NCBI RefSeq assembly: GCF_029227915.1
Contig: NC_079884.1
Coordinates: 12,462,001 to 12,526,000, forward strand
Source: Hydractinia symbiolongicarpus
Taxonomy: Eukaryota; Cnidaria; Hydrozoa; Anthoathecata; Hydractiniidae
Direction of reading: 5' to 3'
DNA: 64,000 bases
Part shown: piece after piece, positions 12,361-25,519 of the stretch
Layout of the letters: each line of letters starts with the position of its first letter
Position numbering within the stretch: position 1 is the stretch's first letter
Made by a program: the position numbers and the translations under genes
The notes under the pieces: model-generated
What the model was told of the DNA's origin: nothing
Database searches by the model: none
What the model saw: the letters and a program-made list of their open reading frames with translations, nothing else

Positions 12361-12935
12361 TTCTTATAAATATTTATATGTCTGAAGTGAATTTTACATT
12401 AAAAATAGTACGAAAATTTCGAACGATCCGGAAAGGTAAAATGCGAAACAAAAAATTAAGAAATGATTGTCCCTGTTTACAAAATGTGGAACGAATACGA
12501 GGCAAATCCTCAAACATTAATTCCACAGATCTTTTCTTTCGCATCCATTTCTTTCCTTGAAGTAAATGGTTTTTTATAAGGATAGTGTATTTTCGTTTCA
12601 GCATGAATCTTTGCGCAAAAATCACCCTGATATATTCTTACCATATCTTAACACCATTAAGATTACAAACCTAAGAATGCAAACAGGTATGAAAATCACC
12701 CCTTAAGGTTCTGTTGTTTAATTAGTTTATAATTCAGGTGACAAATAAAAAACAGATTTTGTGGGAAAAAATGCTTCTTATGAATCCTGAGAAAAGACAT
12801 TTAACATCAATGATAGAATACAAGGTCATATGAGTTACGAAACGTAAACTTGTTGTTTTTTGTTCATATTTATTTACGATGCAAGAAAAATCCTGAAAAG
12901 CATATTCTTAGGATATTCTTAACTTTTCAACCAAT
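12361..12935. other. Short intergenic stretch, no gene seen
   Basis: AT-rich, with complementary chance frames on both strands at 12374-12625. Nothing further is recognised. Confidence 0.5.
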
Positions 12936-12937
12936 TT

Positions 12938-14584
12938 CATATTCTTATAGAGTACATTCTTATAGAGTACATTCTTATAGAGTACATTCTTATAGAGTAC
13001 ATTCTTATAGAGTACATTCTTATAGAGTACATTCTTATAGAGTACATTCTTATAGAGTACATTCTTATAGAGTACATTCTTATAGAGTACATTCTTATAG
13101 AGTACATTCTTATAGAATACATTCTTATAGAATACATTCTTATAGAGTACATTCTTATAGAGTACATTCTTATAGAGTACATTCTTATAGAATACATTCT
13201 TATAGAGTACATTCTTATAGAGTACATTCTTATAGAGTACATTCTTATAGAATACATTCTTATAGAGTACATTCTTATAGAGTACATTCTTATAGAATAC
13301 ATTCTTATAAAGTACATTCTTATAGAATACATTCTTATAGAGTACATTCTTATAGAATACATTCTTATAAAGTACATTCTTATAGAGTACATTCTTATAG
13401 AGTACATTCTTATAGAATACATTCTTATAAAGTACATTCATATAGAGTACATTCATATAGAGTACATTCTTATAGAGTACATTCTTATAGAGTACATTCT
13501 TATAGAGTACATTCTTATAGAGTACATTCTTATAGAGTACATTCTTATAGAATACATTCTTATAGAGTACATTCTTATAGAATACATTCTTATAGAGTAC
13601 ATTCATATAGAGTACATTCTTATAGAGTACATTCTTATAGAATACATTCTTATAGAGTACATTCTTATAGAATACATTCTTATAGAGTACATTCTTATAG
13701 AATACATTCTTATAGAGTACATTCTTATAGAATACATTCTTATAAAGTACATTCTTATAGAGTACATTCTTATAGAGTACATTCTTATAGAATACATTCT
13801 TATAGAGTACATTCTTATAGAATACATTCTTATAAAGTACATTCTTATAGAGTACATTCTTATAGAGTACATTCTTATAGAATACATTCTTATAGAGTAC
13901 ATTCATATAGAGTACATTCTTATAGAGTACATTCTTATAGAATACATTCTTATAGAGTACATTCTTATAGAATACATTCTTATAAAGTACATTCTTATAG
14001 AGTACATTCTTATAGAGTACATTCTTATAGAATACATTCTTATAAAGTACATTCATATAGAGTACATTCTTATAGAGTACATTCTTATAGAATACATTCT
14101 TATAGAGTACATTCATATAGAGTACATTCTTATAGAGTACATTCTTATAGAGTACATTCTTATAGAGTACATTCTTATAGAATACATTCTTATAGAGTAC
14201 ATTCATATAGAGTACATTCTTATAGAGTACATTCTTATAGAATACATTCTTATAGAATACATTCTTATAGAGTACATTCTTATAGAGTACATTCTTATAG
14301 AGTACATTCTTATAGAATACATTCTTATAGAATACATTCTTATAGAGTACATTCTTATAAAGTACATTCTTATAGAGTACATTCTTATAGAGTACATTCT
14401 TATAGAGTACATTCATATAGAGTACATTCTTATAGAATACATTCTTATAGAGTACATTCTTATAGAGTACATTCATATAGAGTACATTCTTATAGAGTAC
14501 ATTCTTATAGAGTACATTCTTATAGAGTACATTTTTGTAGAGTACATTCTTATAGAGTATATTCTTATAGAGTACATTCTTATA
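12938..14584. repeat. 15-bp minisatellite, about 110 copies
   Basis: Unit TATAGAGTACATTCT. From 12961 to 14580 the array stays in perfect 15-bp register for 108 units without one insertion or deletion; almost all variation is at three positions (GAGTAC/GAATAC, TATAGAG/TATAAAG, ATTCT/ATTCA). Variant units recur in the same order, for example around 13261-13440, which shows higher-order amplification. As 15 is a multiple of 3 and the unit has no stop in several frames, very long open frames arise on both strands (599 residues of HSYRV on plus, 582 of NVLYK on minus). I read these as by-products, not as genes. Confidence 0.95.
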
Positions 14585-14589
14585 TAGAA

Positions 14590-17165
14590 CAGCGTGTATC
14601 CGCAGCAAGGGAGCAAACTTGTTACCAGGACTTCTTTTTCCACAGTTAAAAGTCACTACCTTGAAGATATTTTTGGGGCGCTCATTCTTGCGATTAGAAG
14701 ATGCAAAATGCGGATTATTTATGCGATTTGAAAGCTCTCATAGTGAAGATGCAGAGCTACCGTTTCAGATTTTACTGTTTCAAAGTTTAAGATAAAAGAT
14801 AGTCAAACTTTAAAGACATTCGACGATTAATATCAGCGTCGAAGGCCTTCAAAGTTTAAGAAAGCGAAATACTCGTACTTGTTTTGGATTAGATTGTTTA
14901 GTCGTTTAAACGAGGAACAGAAAAACGACAAAAAGTTTATTGACGTCAATTATCACGTGATCAAAACGAAGCCATGCCAATTCACAAACGTCATTAGCAT
15001 TGTAAATGACGTCAAATATAGTTACTAAGTTGTAACATTTGGAAACATCGCAACAACACAGCGGCAACACAGCTCTCTACAAGCAATGTAGGTAGTTAAA
15101 TACGAACAGACACCTGATCCATCTTTGCATTTACAGCAAAATACTTTCAAACAAAATTCCCCAACTTTACTTGACGGCATTAAAGCGTTTCATGATGATA
15201 AAACAGAACTAGTTTTCTTAAAACAAGAATAAAAAAGCATTGTCAGAGAGCATCTTGTTCATCTAAGGAACATGTTTTTCTGCTGTTCTTAGCAACTTAC
15301 TTCGTTCAAACTTGTTCTTATGTTGAAGATTTTTTAACTTTAGAACAACGCGAAGAGAAAAGATACAAGATGGGATGAACAAAAGAAAATAGAAGTCGTC
15401 AGGATGAGGAAGGAAAAGACACGACAACACGATAAAAACCAAGGACAGTTATTACAAAACAAGGGGCAAACCAGGTAGGAGAGATTTCTTTTATCTAACA
15501 GCGCACTGCCTTTATCTTGAACCCTCTTTATCACAAACATTCATCCCTTTCTTTAAGAAATAGTTTAGTCCCTGGTCAGTTATTCTCTCCCTTTACTATT
15601 AGGCATGGGAAATATCTCAAACGTAATTAACTAAAAGTGGTTTAAATCATATTTCTGATGTGGAGTGCAGCTCTAAATATTCAGAGCACAAGTCTCATCA
15701 GAAATTCAAAACAAATACTAGCTAGCTAGCTACATCCAACATCAAGTCGGGAACTTAACGGAGCGTAACTTCGATAAGCAACAAAGCACTCTGTTTATTT
15801 CATTGATTCATGTAAAAGAATTAACTGACTTAAGGGCGATCAAAAATTGATACAAACAGACATAAAAGACATGACATAAGCACTCGATAAAATAAGTTTT
15901 ACCTTCCGTAAAGCAAAGTTTATTTGAACGTAGCTAACTGACTCTCATATCACACATATCACCAAGTTCAAGATTAAACGGTCCAACCAAAAAAAATTAA
16001 TACAACTCGATTTAAAAAATGCTAATAGTTTGATTTCCACTTTGTTATAGGAAACGTTAAATTAAAATTATAAACGCTCCTCTGCTCTGCTGTCTACTTG
16101 CGATTCTGTTCAAATAAATTTTATTCTTTTAAAAAATTCGAATGTTTCTCTTCTTCTCTGAATTTTCGAACGATGTTTTCGAACGTTGTGTTTCGAAAGA
16201 TTATTTTTTGTGCTAAAGATAAACTAGTTATATCGCACATATGCATCGTATATTTCCGCATTTTTAAACTTTTACAGATCTTTAATTTGCCTAAAAACTC
16301 TTAAATTATTTTCTTCAAAAGTTAGGGAACTCCAAAATGTAAGTCAAATTTTGAGAGTGATGAGTACTGGCCACAAAAATGTATACCACTCTCACTTCTA
16401 CAAATTGTTAGTAAGTTGCTCACGGAATAAAATGCGTCGAAGGTAAGTTGCATTTGATAAATCTCATGCTCCGTTCCGGTCTAGCGGATTTGCGACATGC
16501 CAAATAAGGAAGAGATTAAATTATCAAAACAATAGACCTATCACCTTTTCATGATCAACCGTGGTAGCGAAAAATCAAAACATTGCATGAAAACGAGATT
16601 AGTTTAGAGAAAATTTAAATTTTCAAGCGGGAAAGTGGAGAAGATATTTTGAGATATTTTCTTTCCTATGCTAAATTATACAGCCGTTATTGTGGCAACT
16701 AGACAAAAAAATGGAACAATTCTAATCTCTGTTACCAGAAGGAAACAGAGGAAGTTCTCTGGAAAATTTTGGTTCCTTGCACGTTAAGGATTTAAAGCAG
16801 ATCCTAACAGTATATAAAGAAAAGGCTACTGGTTCACGAGAGATTTTTCGCTTCCTAGCTGCCCCACTACTACTACTAGCATTTTCGATATTTTCCATAT
16901 TTATAATCCAAGAAAACAAGTTAAAATAATACAAAATCTTCTTATAAGTAGTAACACTCAAAATAAGTTTTATCTACATTAACCTCGTGTCCATGCACAG
17001 CGTTTAAAATCGGCGTGTATTTTGCGGAACGAAAATCGATATTGAAATAGGTCTAATAAACTGACAAAGTAAATGAATGCAGAAAGAAAAAAAAACTCAA
17101 TAATGAAAGACAACAGAGAAAAAAAGTTTACCAAATACAGGTACTAAAACCTGTAATTTGCGAGA
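14590..17165. other. Intergenic DNA, no firm gene
   Basis: Contains a CRE-like TGACGTCA (14941-14948) next to a CACGTG palindrome (tatcacgtgatc, 14951-14962), a short AGCT run (15719-15732), and on the minus strand a Ser-rich frame starting at ATG about 16898 (MENIENASSSSGAARKRKIS) that could be a first exon but has no partner exon that I can join. Confidence 0.4.
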
Positions 17166-20100
17166 ATGTCAACCAGGTATGTTAATCGTCAAGTTTATAG
17201 TAATTCACTACTTTGTACGTAAAATATAAAAAAGGGCAATGAACATGTTTAGACTTGACAATTTTCAGAAATGACGTTTAAAAAGAACGCTGTAAAGTCA
17301 TACTGCGACTATATCTGCGCTTTTAAACAATGTCATTAATAAACGCATGTGGTATAGCGACATATCTAATGCAGCCATAGCACCTGTTTTTGAAAACAGG
17401 ACTTAAATTTACTATAAAATGCCAACCATGAAAGAAGAGAAATTATTAAAGACACACCAGAAAAAATTATTTCGAAAAGAACAAACTTATCTGGAATTTG
17501 TTAAACTATCATTCAGGTATGTCAATCGCTTTGTTTATAGTAATTCACTGCTTAAAACGTAAAATATAAAAAGGACAATGAACATGTTTAGACTTGACAA
17601 TTTGGGTAAACACTCAACACAAAGTCTGACATGGGCTAGCCATGGAAACATGTCTTAGCGTTTTCCATCCAGTAATAGCCGTAAATCGCAAATAAAAAAA
17701 TGCAAAACAAAAGTGAAGACTTTGACATTTGAGCATAAGTTTAAAACAAAGTTCAACTTAATTGGCATAAAACTGCATGAAGCAGCCTGGAATTGTGAAA
17801 ACACAGAATTGTACAAATCAAAAATTACCCATTGAAATACAACATTGCTTGTGGAAAAACTATTCCCGTACATTTAAAGAGAGAAACAAAGGTGATCAAT
17901 AACTTGTGTGGCAACATCATCCAAAGAATAGGCAGGAAACCAATGCATCGTCGACATGTTCGGAAATGACGTTTAAAAAGAACGCTGTAAAGTCGTACTG
18001 CGACTATATCTGCGCTTTTAAACAATGTCATTAAAAAACGCATGTGGCATAGCGACATATCTAATGCAGCCACAGCAACTGTTTTTGAAAACAGGACTTA
18101 AATTTACTGTAAAATGTCAACCATTAAACAAGAGAAATTATAAAAGACACATCAGAAGAAATTATTTCGAAAAGAACAAGCTTATCTGGAAATTGTCAGA
18201 CTATCATTCAGGTATGTCAATCGCTTTGTTTATAGTAATTCATTACTTTAAACGTAAAATATAAAAAGGACAATGAACATGTTTAGAATTGACAATTTTC
18301 AGAAATGACGTTTAAAAAGAACGCTGTAAAGTCGTACTGCAACTATATCTTGAGTTGAACAAAGTTCAACTTAATTGGCATAAAACTGCATGAAGCAGCC
18401 TGGAATTGTGAATACACAGAATTGTACGAATCAAAAATTACCCATTGAAATACAACATCGCTTGTGGAAAAACTATTCCCGTACATTTGAAGAGAGAAAC
18501 AGAGGTGATCAATAACTTGTGTGGCAACATCATCCAAAGAATAGGCAGGAAACCAATGCATCGTCGACATGTTCGGAAATGACGTTTAAAAAGAACGCTG
18601 TAAAGTCGTACTGCGACTATATCTGCGCTTTTAAACAATGTCATTAATAAACGCACGTGGTATAGCGACATATCTAATGCAGCCACAGCACCTGTTTTTG
18701 AAAACAGGACTAAAACTTACAGTAAAATGACAACCATTAAAGAAGAGAAATTATAAAAGACACATCAGAAGAAATTATTTCGAAAAAAACAAGCTTATCT
18801 GGAATTTGTTAAACTATCATTAAGGTATGTCAATCGCTTTGTTTATAGTAATTCACTACTTTGTACGTAATATATAAAAAAGGGCAATGAACATGTTTAG
18901 ACTTGACAATTTGGGTAAACACTCAACACTAAGTCTGACATGGGCTAGCCATGGAAACATGTTTTAGCGTTTTCCATTCAGTAATAGCCGTAAATCGTAA
19001 ATAAAAAAAATGCAAAACAAAAGTGAAGACTTTGACATTTGAGTATAATCTAAAAACAAAGTTCAACTTAATTGGCATAAAACTTCACGAAAAAGCCTGG
19101 AAATGTGAATACACAGTATTGTACGAATCAAAAAATACCCATTAAATTACAACATCGCTTGTGGAAAAACTATTCCCGTACATTTGAAGAGAGAAACAGA
19201 GGTGATCAATAACTTGTGTGGCAACATCATCCAAAGAATAGGGAGGAAACCAATGCATCGGCGACATGTTCGGAAATGAGGTTTAAAAAGAACGCTGTAA
19301 AGTCATACTGCGACTATATCTGCGCTTTTAAACAATGTCATTAATAAACGCACGTGGTATAGCAACATATCTAATGCAGCATCAGCACCTGTTTTTGAAA
19401 ACAGGACTTAAATTTACTGTAAAATGTCAACCATTAAAGAAGAGAAACTATAAAAGACACATCAGAAAAAATTATATCGAAAAGATCAAGCTTATCTAGA
19501 ATTTGTTAAACTATCATTCAGCTATGTCAATCGCTTTGTTTATAGTAATTCACTACTTTAAACGTAAAATATAAAAAGGACAATGAACATGTTTAGAATT
19601 AACAATTTTCAGAAATGACGTTTAAAAAGAACGCTGTAAAGTCGTACTGCGACTATATCTGCGCTTTTAAACAATGTCATTAATAAACGCATGTGCTATA
19701 GCGACATATCTAATGCAGCCACAGCACCGGTTTTTGAAAACAGGACTAAAATTTACTGTAAAATGTCAACTATTAAAGAAGAGAAGTTATAAAAGACACA
19801 TTAGAAGAAATTATTTCGAAAAGATCAAGCTTATCTGGAACTTGTTAAACTATCATTCAGGTATGTCAATCTCTTTGTTTATAGTAATTCACTACTTTGT
19901 ACGTAAAATATAAAAAAAGGCAATGAACATGTTTAGACTTGACAATTTGGGTAAACACTCAACACAAAGTCTAACATGGGCTAGCCATGGAAACATGATT
20001 TAGCGTTTTCCATCCAGTAATAGCAGTAAATCGTAAATAAAAAAGTGCAAAACAAAAGTGAAGACTTTGACATTTGAGCATAAGCTTAAACAAAGTTCAA

Positions 20101-23100
20101 CTTAATTGGCATAAAACTTCATGAAGCAGCCTGGAATTGCGAATACACAGAATTGTACGAATCAAAAATTACCCATTGAAATACAACATCGCTTGTGGAA
20201 AAACTATTCCCGTACATTTGAAGAGACAAACAGAGGTGATCAATAACTTGTGTGGCAACATCATCCAAAGAATAGGCAGGAAACCAATGCATCGTCGACA
20301 TGTTCGGAAATGACGTTTAAAAAGAACGCTGTAAAGTCGTACTGCGACTATATCTGCGCTTTTAAACAATGTCATTAATAAACGCACGTGGTATAGCGAC
20401 ATATCTAATGCAGCCACAGCACCTGTTTTTGAAAACAGGACTAAAACTTACAGTAAAATGACAACCATTAAAGAAGAGAAATTATAAAAGACACATCAGA
20501 AGAAATTATTTCGAAAAGAACAAGCTTATCTAGAATTTGTTAAACTATCATTCAGCTATGTCAATCGCTTTGTTTATAGTAATTCACTACTTTAAACGTA
20601 AAATATAAAAAGGACAATGAACATGTTTAGAATTAACAATTTTCAGAAATGACGTTTAAAAAGAACGCTGTAAAGTCAAACTGCGACTATATCTGCGCTT
20701 TTAAACAATGTCATTAATAAACGCACGTGGTATAGCGACATATCTAATGCAGCCATAGCACCTGTTTTTGAAAACAGGACTTAAATTTACTGTAAAATGT
20801 CAACCATTAAAGAAGAGAAATTATAAAAGACACATCAGAAGAAATTATTTTGAAAAGATCAAGCTTATCTGGAAATTGCCAGACTACCATTCAGGTATGT
20901 CAATCGCTTTGTTTATAGTAATTCACTACTTTGTACGTAATATATAAAAAAGGGCAATGAACATGTTTAGACTTGACAATTTGTGTAAAAACTCAACACA
21001 AAGTCTGACATGGGCTAGCCATGGAAACATGTTTTAGCGTTTTCCATTCAGTAATAGCCGTAAATCGTAAATAAAAAAAATGCAAAACAAAAGTGAAGAC
21101 TTTGACATTTGAGCATAATCTTAAAACAAAGTTTAATATAATTGGCATAAAACTTCATGAAGCAGCCTGGAATTGTGAATACACAGAATTGTACAAATCA
21201 AAAATTACCCATTGAAACACAACATCGCTCGTGGAAAAACTATTCCCGTACATTTGAAGAGAGAAACAGAGGTGATCAATAACTTGTGTGGCTACATCAT
21301 CAAAAGAATAGGCAGGAAACCAATGCATCGTCGACATGTTCGGAAATGACGTTTAAAAAGAACGCTGTAAAGTCGTACTGCGACTATATCTGCGCTTTTA
21401 AACAATGTCATTAATAAACGCATGTGCTATAGCGACATATCTAATGCAGCCACAGCACCGGTTTTTGAAAACAGGACTAAAATTTACTGTAAAATGTCAA
21501 CTATTAAAGAAGAGAAACTATAAAAGACACATCAGAAAAAATTATATCGAAAAGATCAAGCTTATCTAGAATTTGTTAAACTATCATTCAGCTATGTCAA
21601 TCGCTTTGTTTATAGTAATTCACTACTTTAAACGTAAAATATAAAAAGGACAATGAACATGTTTAGAATTAACAATTTTCAGAAATGACGTTTAAAAAGA
21701 ACGCTGTAAAGTCATACTGCGACTATATCTGCGCTTTTAAACAATGTCATTAATAAACGCACGTGGTATAGCGACATATCTAATGCAGGCATAGCACCTG
21801 TTTTTGAAAACAGGACTTAAATTTACTGTAAAATGTCAACCATTAAAGAAGAGAAATTATAAAAGACACATCAGAAGAAATTATTTTGAAAAGATCAAGC
21901 TTATCTGGAAATTGCCAGACTACCATTCAGGTATGTCAATCGCTTTGTTTATAGTAATTCACTACTTTGTACGTAATATATAAAAAAGGGCAATGAACAT
22001 GTTTAGACTTGACAATTTGTGTAAAAACTCAACACAAAGTCTGACATGGGCTAGCCATGGAAACATGTTTTAGCGTTTTCCATTCAGTAATAGCCGTAAA
22101 TCGTAAATAAAAAAAATGCAAAACAAAAGTGAAGACTTTGACATTTGAGCATAATCTTAAAACAAAGTTTAATATAATTGGCATAAAACTTCATGAAGCA
22201 GCCTGGAATTGTGAATACACAGAATTGTACAAATCAAAAATTACCCATTGAAACACAACATCGCTCGTGGAAAAACTATTCCCGTACATTTGAAGAGAGA
22301 AACAGAGGTGATCAATAACTTGTGTGGCTACATCATCCAAAGAATAGGCAGGAAACCAATGCATCGTCGACATGTTCGGAAATGACGTTTAAAAAGAACG
22401 CTGTAAAGTCATACTGCGACTATATCTGCGCTTTTAAACAATGTCATTAATAAACGCACGTGGTATAGCGACATATCTAATGCAGCCATAGCACCTGTTT
22501 TTGAAAACAGGACTTAAATTTACTGTAAAATGTCAACCATTAAAGAAGAGAAATTATAAAAGACACATCAGAAGAAATTATTTTGAAAAGATCAAGCTTA
22601 TCTGGAAATTGCCAGACTACCATTCAGGTATGTCAATCGCTTTGTTTATAGTAATTCACTACTTTGTACGTAATATATAAAAAAGGGCAATGAACATGTT
22701 TAGACTTGACAATTTGTGTAAAAACTCAACACAAAGTCTGACATGGGCTAGCCATGGAAACATGTTTTAGCGTTTTCCATTCAGTAATAGCCAAAAATCG
22801 TAAATAAAAAAAATGCAAAACAAAAGTGAAGACTTTGACATTTGAGCATAATCTTAAAACAAAGTTTAATATAATTGGCATAAAACTTCATGAAGCAGCC
22901 TGGAATTGTGAATACACAGAATTGTACAAATCAAAAATTACCCATTGAAACACAACATCGCTCGTGGAAAAACTATTCCCGTACATTTGAAGAGAGAAAC
23001 AGAGGTGATCAATAACTTGTGTGGCTACATCATCCAAAGAATAGGCAGGAAACCAATGCATCGTCGACATGTTCGGAAATGACGTTTAAAAAGAACGCTG

Positions 23101-25345
23101 TAAAGTCGTACTGCGACTATATCTGCGCTTTTAAACAATGTCATTAATAAACGCATGTGCTATAGCGACATATCTAATGCAGCCACAGCACCGGTTTTTG
23201 AAAACAGGACTAAAATTTACTGTAAAATGTCAACTATTAAAGAAGAGAAGTTATAAAAGACACATTAGAAGAAATTATTTCGAAAAGATCAAGCTTATCT
23301 GGAACTTGTTAAACTATCATTCAGGTATGTCAATCTCTTTGTTTATAGTAATTCACTACTTTAAACGTAAAATATAAAAAGGACAATGAACATGTTTAGA
23401 CTTGACTATTTTCAGAAATGACGTTTAAAAAGAACGCTGTAAAGTCATACTGCGACTATATCTGCACTTATAAACAATGTCATTAATAAACGCACGTGGT
23501 ATAGCGACATATCTAATGCAGCCAAATTTACTGTAAAATGCCAACCATTAAAGAAGAGAAATTATTAAAGACACACCAGAAGAAATTATTTCGAAAAGAT
23601 CAAGCTTATCTGGAAATTGCCAGACTATCATTCAGGTATGTCAATCGCTTTGTTTATAGTAATTCACTACTTTAAACGTAAAATATAAAAAGGACAATGA
23701 ACATGTTTTGAATTAACAATTTTCAGAAATGACGTTTAAAAAGAACGCTGTAAAGTCGTACTGCGACTATATCTGCGCTTTTAAACAATGTCATTAATAA
23801 ATGCACGTGGTATAGCGACATATCTAATGCAGCCACAGCACCTGTTTTTGAAAACAGGACTTAAATTTACTGTAAAATGTCAACCATTAAAGAAGAGAAA
23901 CTATAAAAGACACATCAAAAAAAATTATATCGAAAAGATCAAGCTTATCTGGAATTTGTTAAACTATCATTCAGGTATGTCAATCGCTTTGTTTATAGTA
24001 ATTCACTACTTTAAACGTAAAATATAAAAAGGACAATGAACATGTTTTGAATTAACAATTTTCAGAAATGACGTTTAAAAAGAACGCTGTAAAGTCGTAC
24101 TGCGACTATATCTGCGCTTTTAAACAATGTCATTAATAAACGCACGTGGTATAGCGACATATCTAATGCAGCCATAGCACCTGTTTTTGAAAACAGGACT
24201 TAAATTTACTGTAAAATGTCAACCATTAAAGAAGAGAAATTATAAAAGACACATCAGAAGAAATAATTTTGAAAAGATCAAGCTTGTCTGGAAATTGCCA
24301 GACTACCATTCAGGTATGTCAATCGCTTTGTTTATAGTAATTCACTACTTTGTACGTAATATATAAAAAAGGGCAATAAACATGTTTAGACTTGACAATT
24401 TGGGTAAAAACTCAACACAAAGTCTGACATGGGCTAGCCATGGAAACATGTTTTAGCGCTTTCCATTCAGTAATAGCCGTAAATCGTAAATAAAAAAAAT
24501 GCAAAACAAAAGTGAAGACTTTGACATTTGAGCATAATCTTAAAACAAAGTTCAACTTAATTGGCATAAACTTCACGAAACAGCCTGGAATTGTGAATAC
24601 ACAGAATTGTACGAATCAAAAAATACGCATTGAAATACAACATCACTTGTCGAAAAACTATTCCCGTACATTTGAAAAGAGAAACAGAGTTGATCAATAA
24701 CTTGTGTGGCAACATCATCCGAAGAATAGGGAGGAAATCAATGCATCGGCGACATGTTCGGAAATGAGGTTTAGAAAGAACGCTGTAAAGTCGTACTGCG
24801 ACTATATCTGCGCTTTTAAACAATGTTATTAATAAACGCACGTGGTATAGCGACATATCTAATGCAGCCATAGCACCTGTTTTTGAAAACAGGACTTCAA
24901 TTTACTGTAAAATGTCAACCATTAAAGAAGAGAAACTATAAAAGACACATCAGAAAAAATTATATCGAAAAGATCAAGCTTATCTGGAATTTGTTAAACT
25001 ATCATTCAGGTATGTCAATCGCTTTGTTTATAGTAATTCACTACTTTAAACGTAAAATATAAAAAGGACAATGAACATGTTTTGAATTAACAATTTTCAG
25101 AAATGACGTTTAAAAAGAACGCTGTAAAGTCGTACTGCGACTATATCTGCGCTTTTAAACAATGTCATTAATAAACGCACGTGGTATAGCGACATATCTA
25201 ATGCAGCCACAGCATCTGTTTTTGAAAACAGGACTAAAATTTACCGTAAAATGTCAACCATTAAAGAAGAGAAATTATAAAAGACACATGAAAAAAATTA
25301 TTTCGAAAAGACCAAGTTTGTCTGGAATTTGCCAGACTGTCAAGC
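17165..25345. repeat. Composite tandem array, 339-bp and 697-bp units
   Basis: The core GACGTTTAAAAAGAACGCTG (with small variants) starts at 17273, 17968, 18307, 18581, 19278, 19617, 20312, 20651, 21348, 21687, 22384, 23081, 23420, 23731, 24070, 24766 and 25105. Steps are 339 (short unit) or 695-697 (long unit), plus 311 and 274 for two deleted units. The long unit equals the short unit plus about 357 bp inserted between 'aacatgttta' and the next core. Long and short mostly alternate, giving a 1036-bp higher-order repeat (20651 to 21687 is nearly repeated). Each unit carries a perfect palindrome CCTGTTTTTGAAAACAGG. The repeated peptides seen in all frames are copies of one decayed coding sequence, not separate genes. 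Confidence 0.95.
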
Positions 25346-25500
25346 AGGTTTGTTAATCGTTTAGTTGATAGCAATAAGTACAAGGAGCATGTTGAAATAG
25401 ACAACTTGGGATATGCTTTAACTAGGAAGTCAAGCACAAATTGTTCATAAAGTTTTATGCAGCAACCTGTACTTGCGGACAATGCCAAACACAGCCACAC
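25345..25500 (+). pseudogene. Less decayed coding remnant at the array end
   Basis: The last partial unit runs on in one frame: LEFARLSSRFVNRLVDSNKY then KEHVEIDNLGYALTRKSSTN, ending at a TAA near 25449. The array units align with it base by base but carry stops (for example aaaaagggcaatgaacatgttt against aagtacaaggagcatgttga). This shows that the array was amplified from a protein-coding gene, probably of a mobile element. I do not recognise the family. Confidence 0.45.
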
Positions 25501-25519
25501 TAAGGAGGAGATTCCATCA

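Noticed and set aside
12938-14584. CRISPR-like array
   Set aside because: Units are directly adjacent with no unique spacers, and the genome is eukaryotic.
12850-14656. 599-codon plus-strand and 582-codon minus-strand open frames over the 15-bp repeat
   Set aside because: Both are consequences of a stop-free repeat unit whose length is a multiple of three. No normal start context, domain or intron supports a gene.
14941-14962. CRE plus CACGTG site as an enhancer
   Set aside because: Both motifs are short and no nearby gene is supported. CACGTGATC-type palindromes also occur in the transposon repeats at 52.4 and 54.3-54.6 kb.
17655-24871. Many 60-104 codon frames repeated along the array
   Set aside because: They are the same unit seen again and again, mostly antisense to the decayed coding sequence, and most units carry stops in the original sense.
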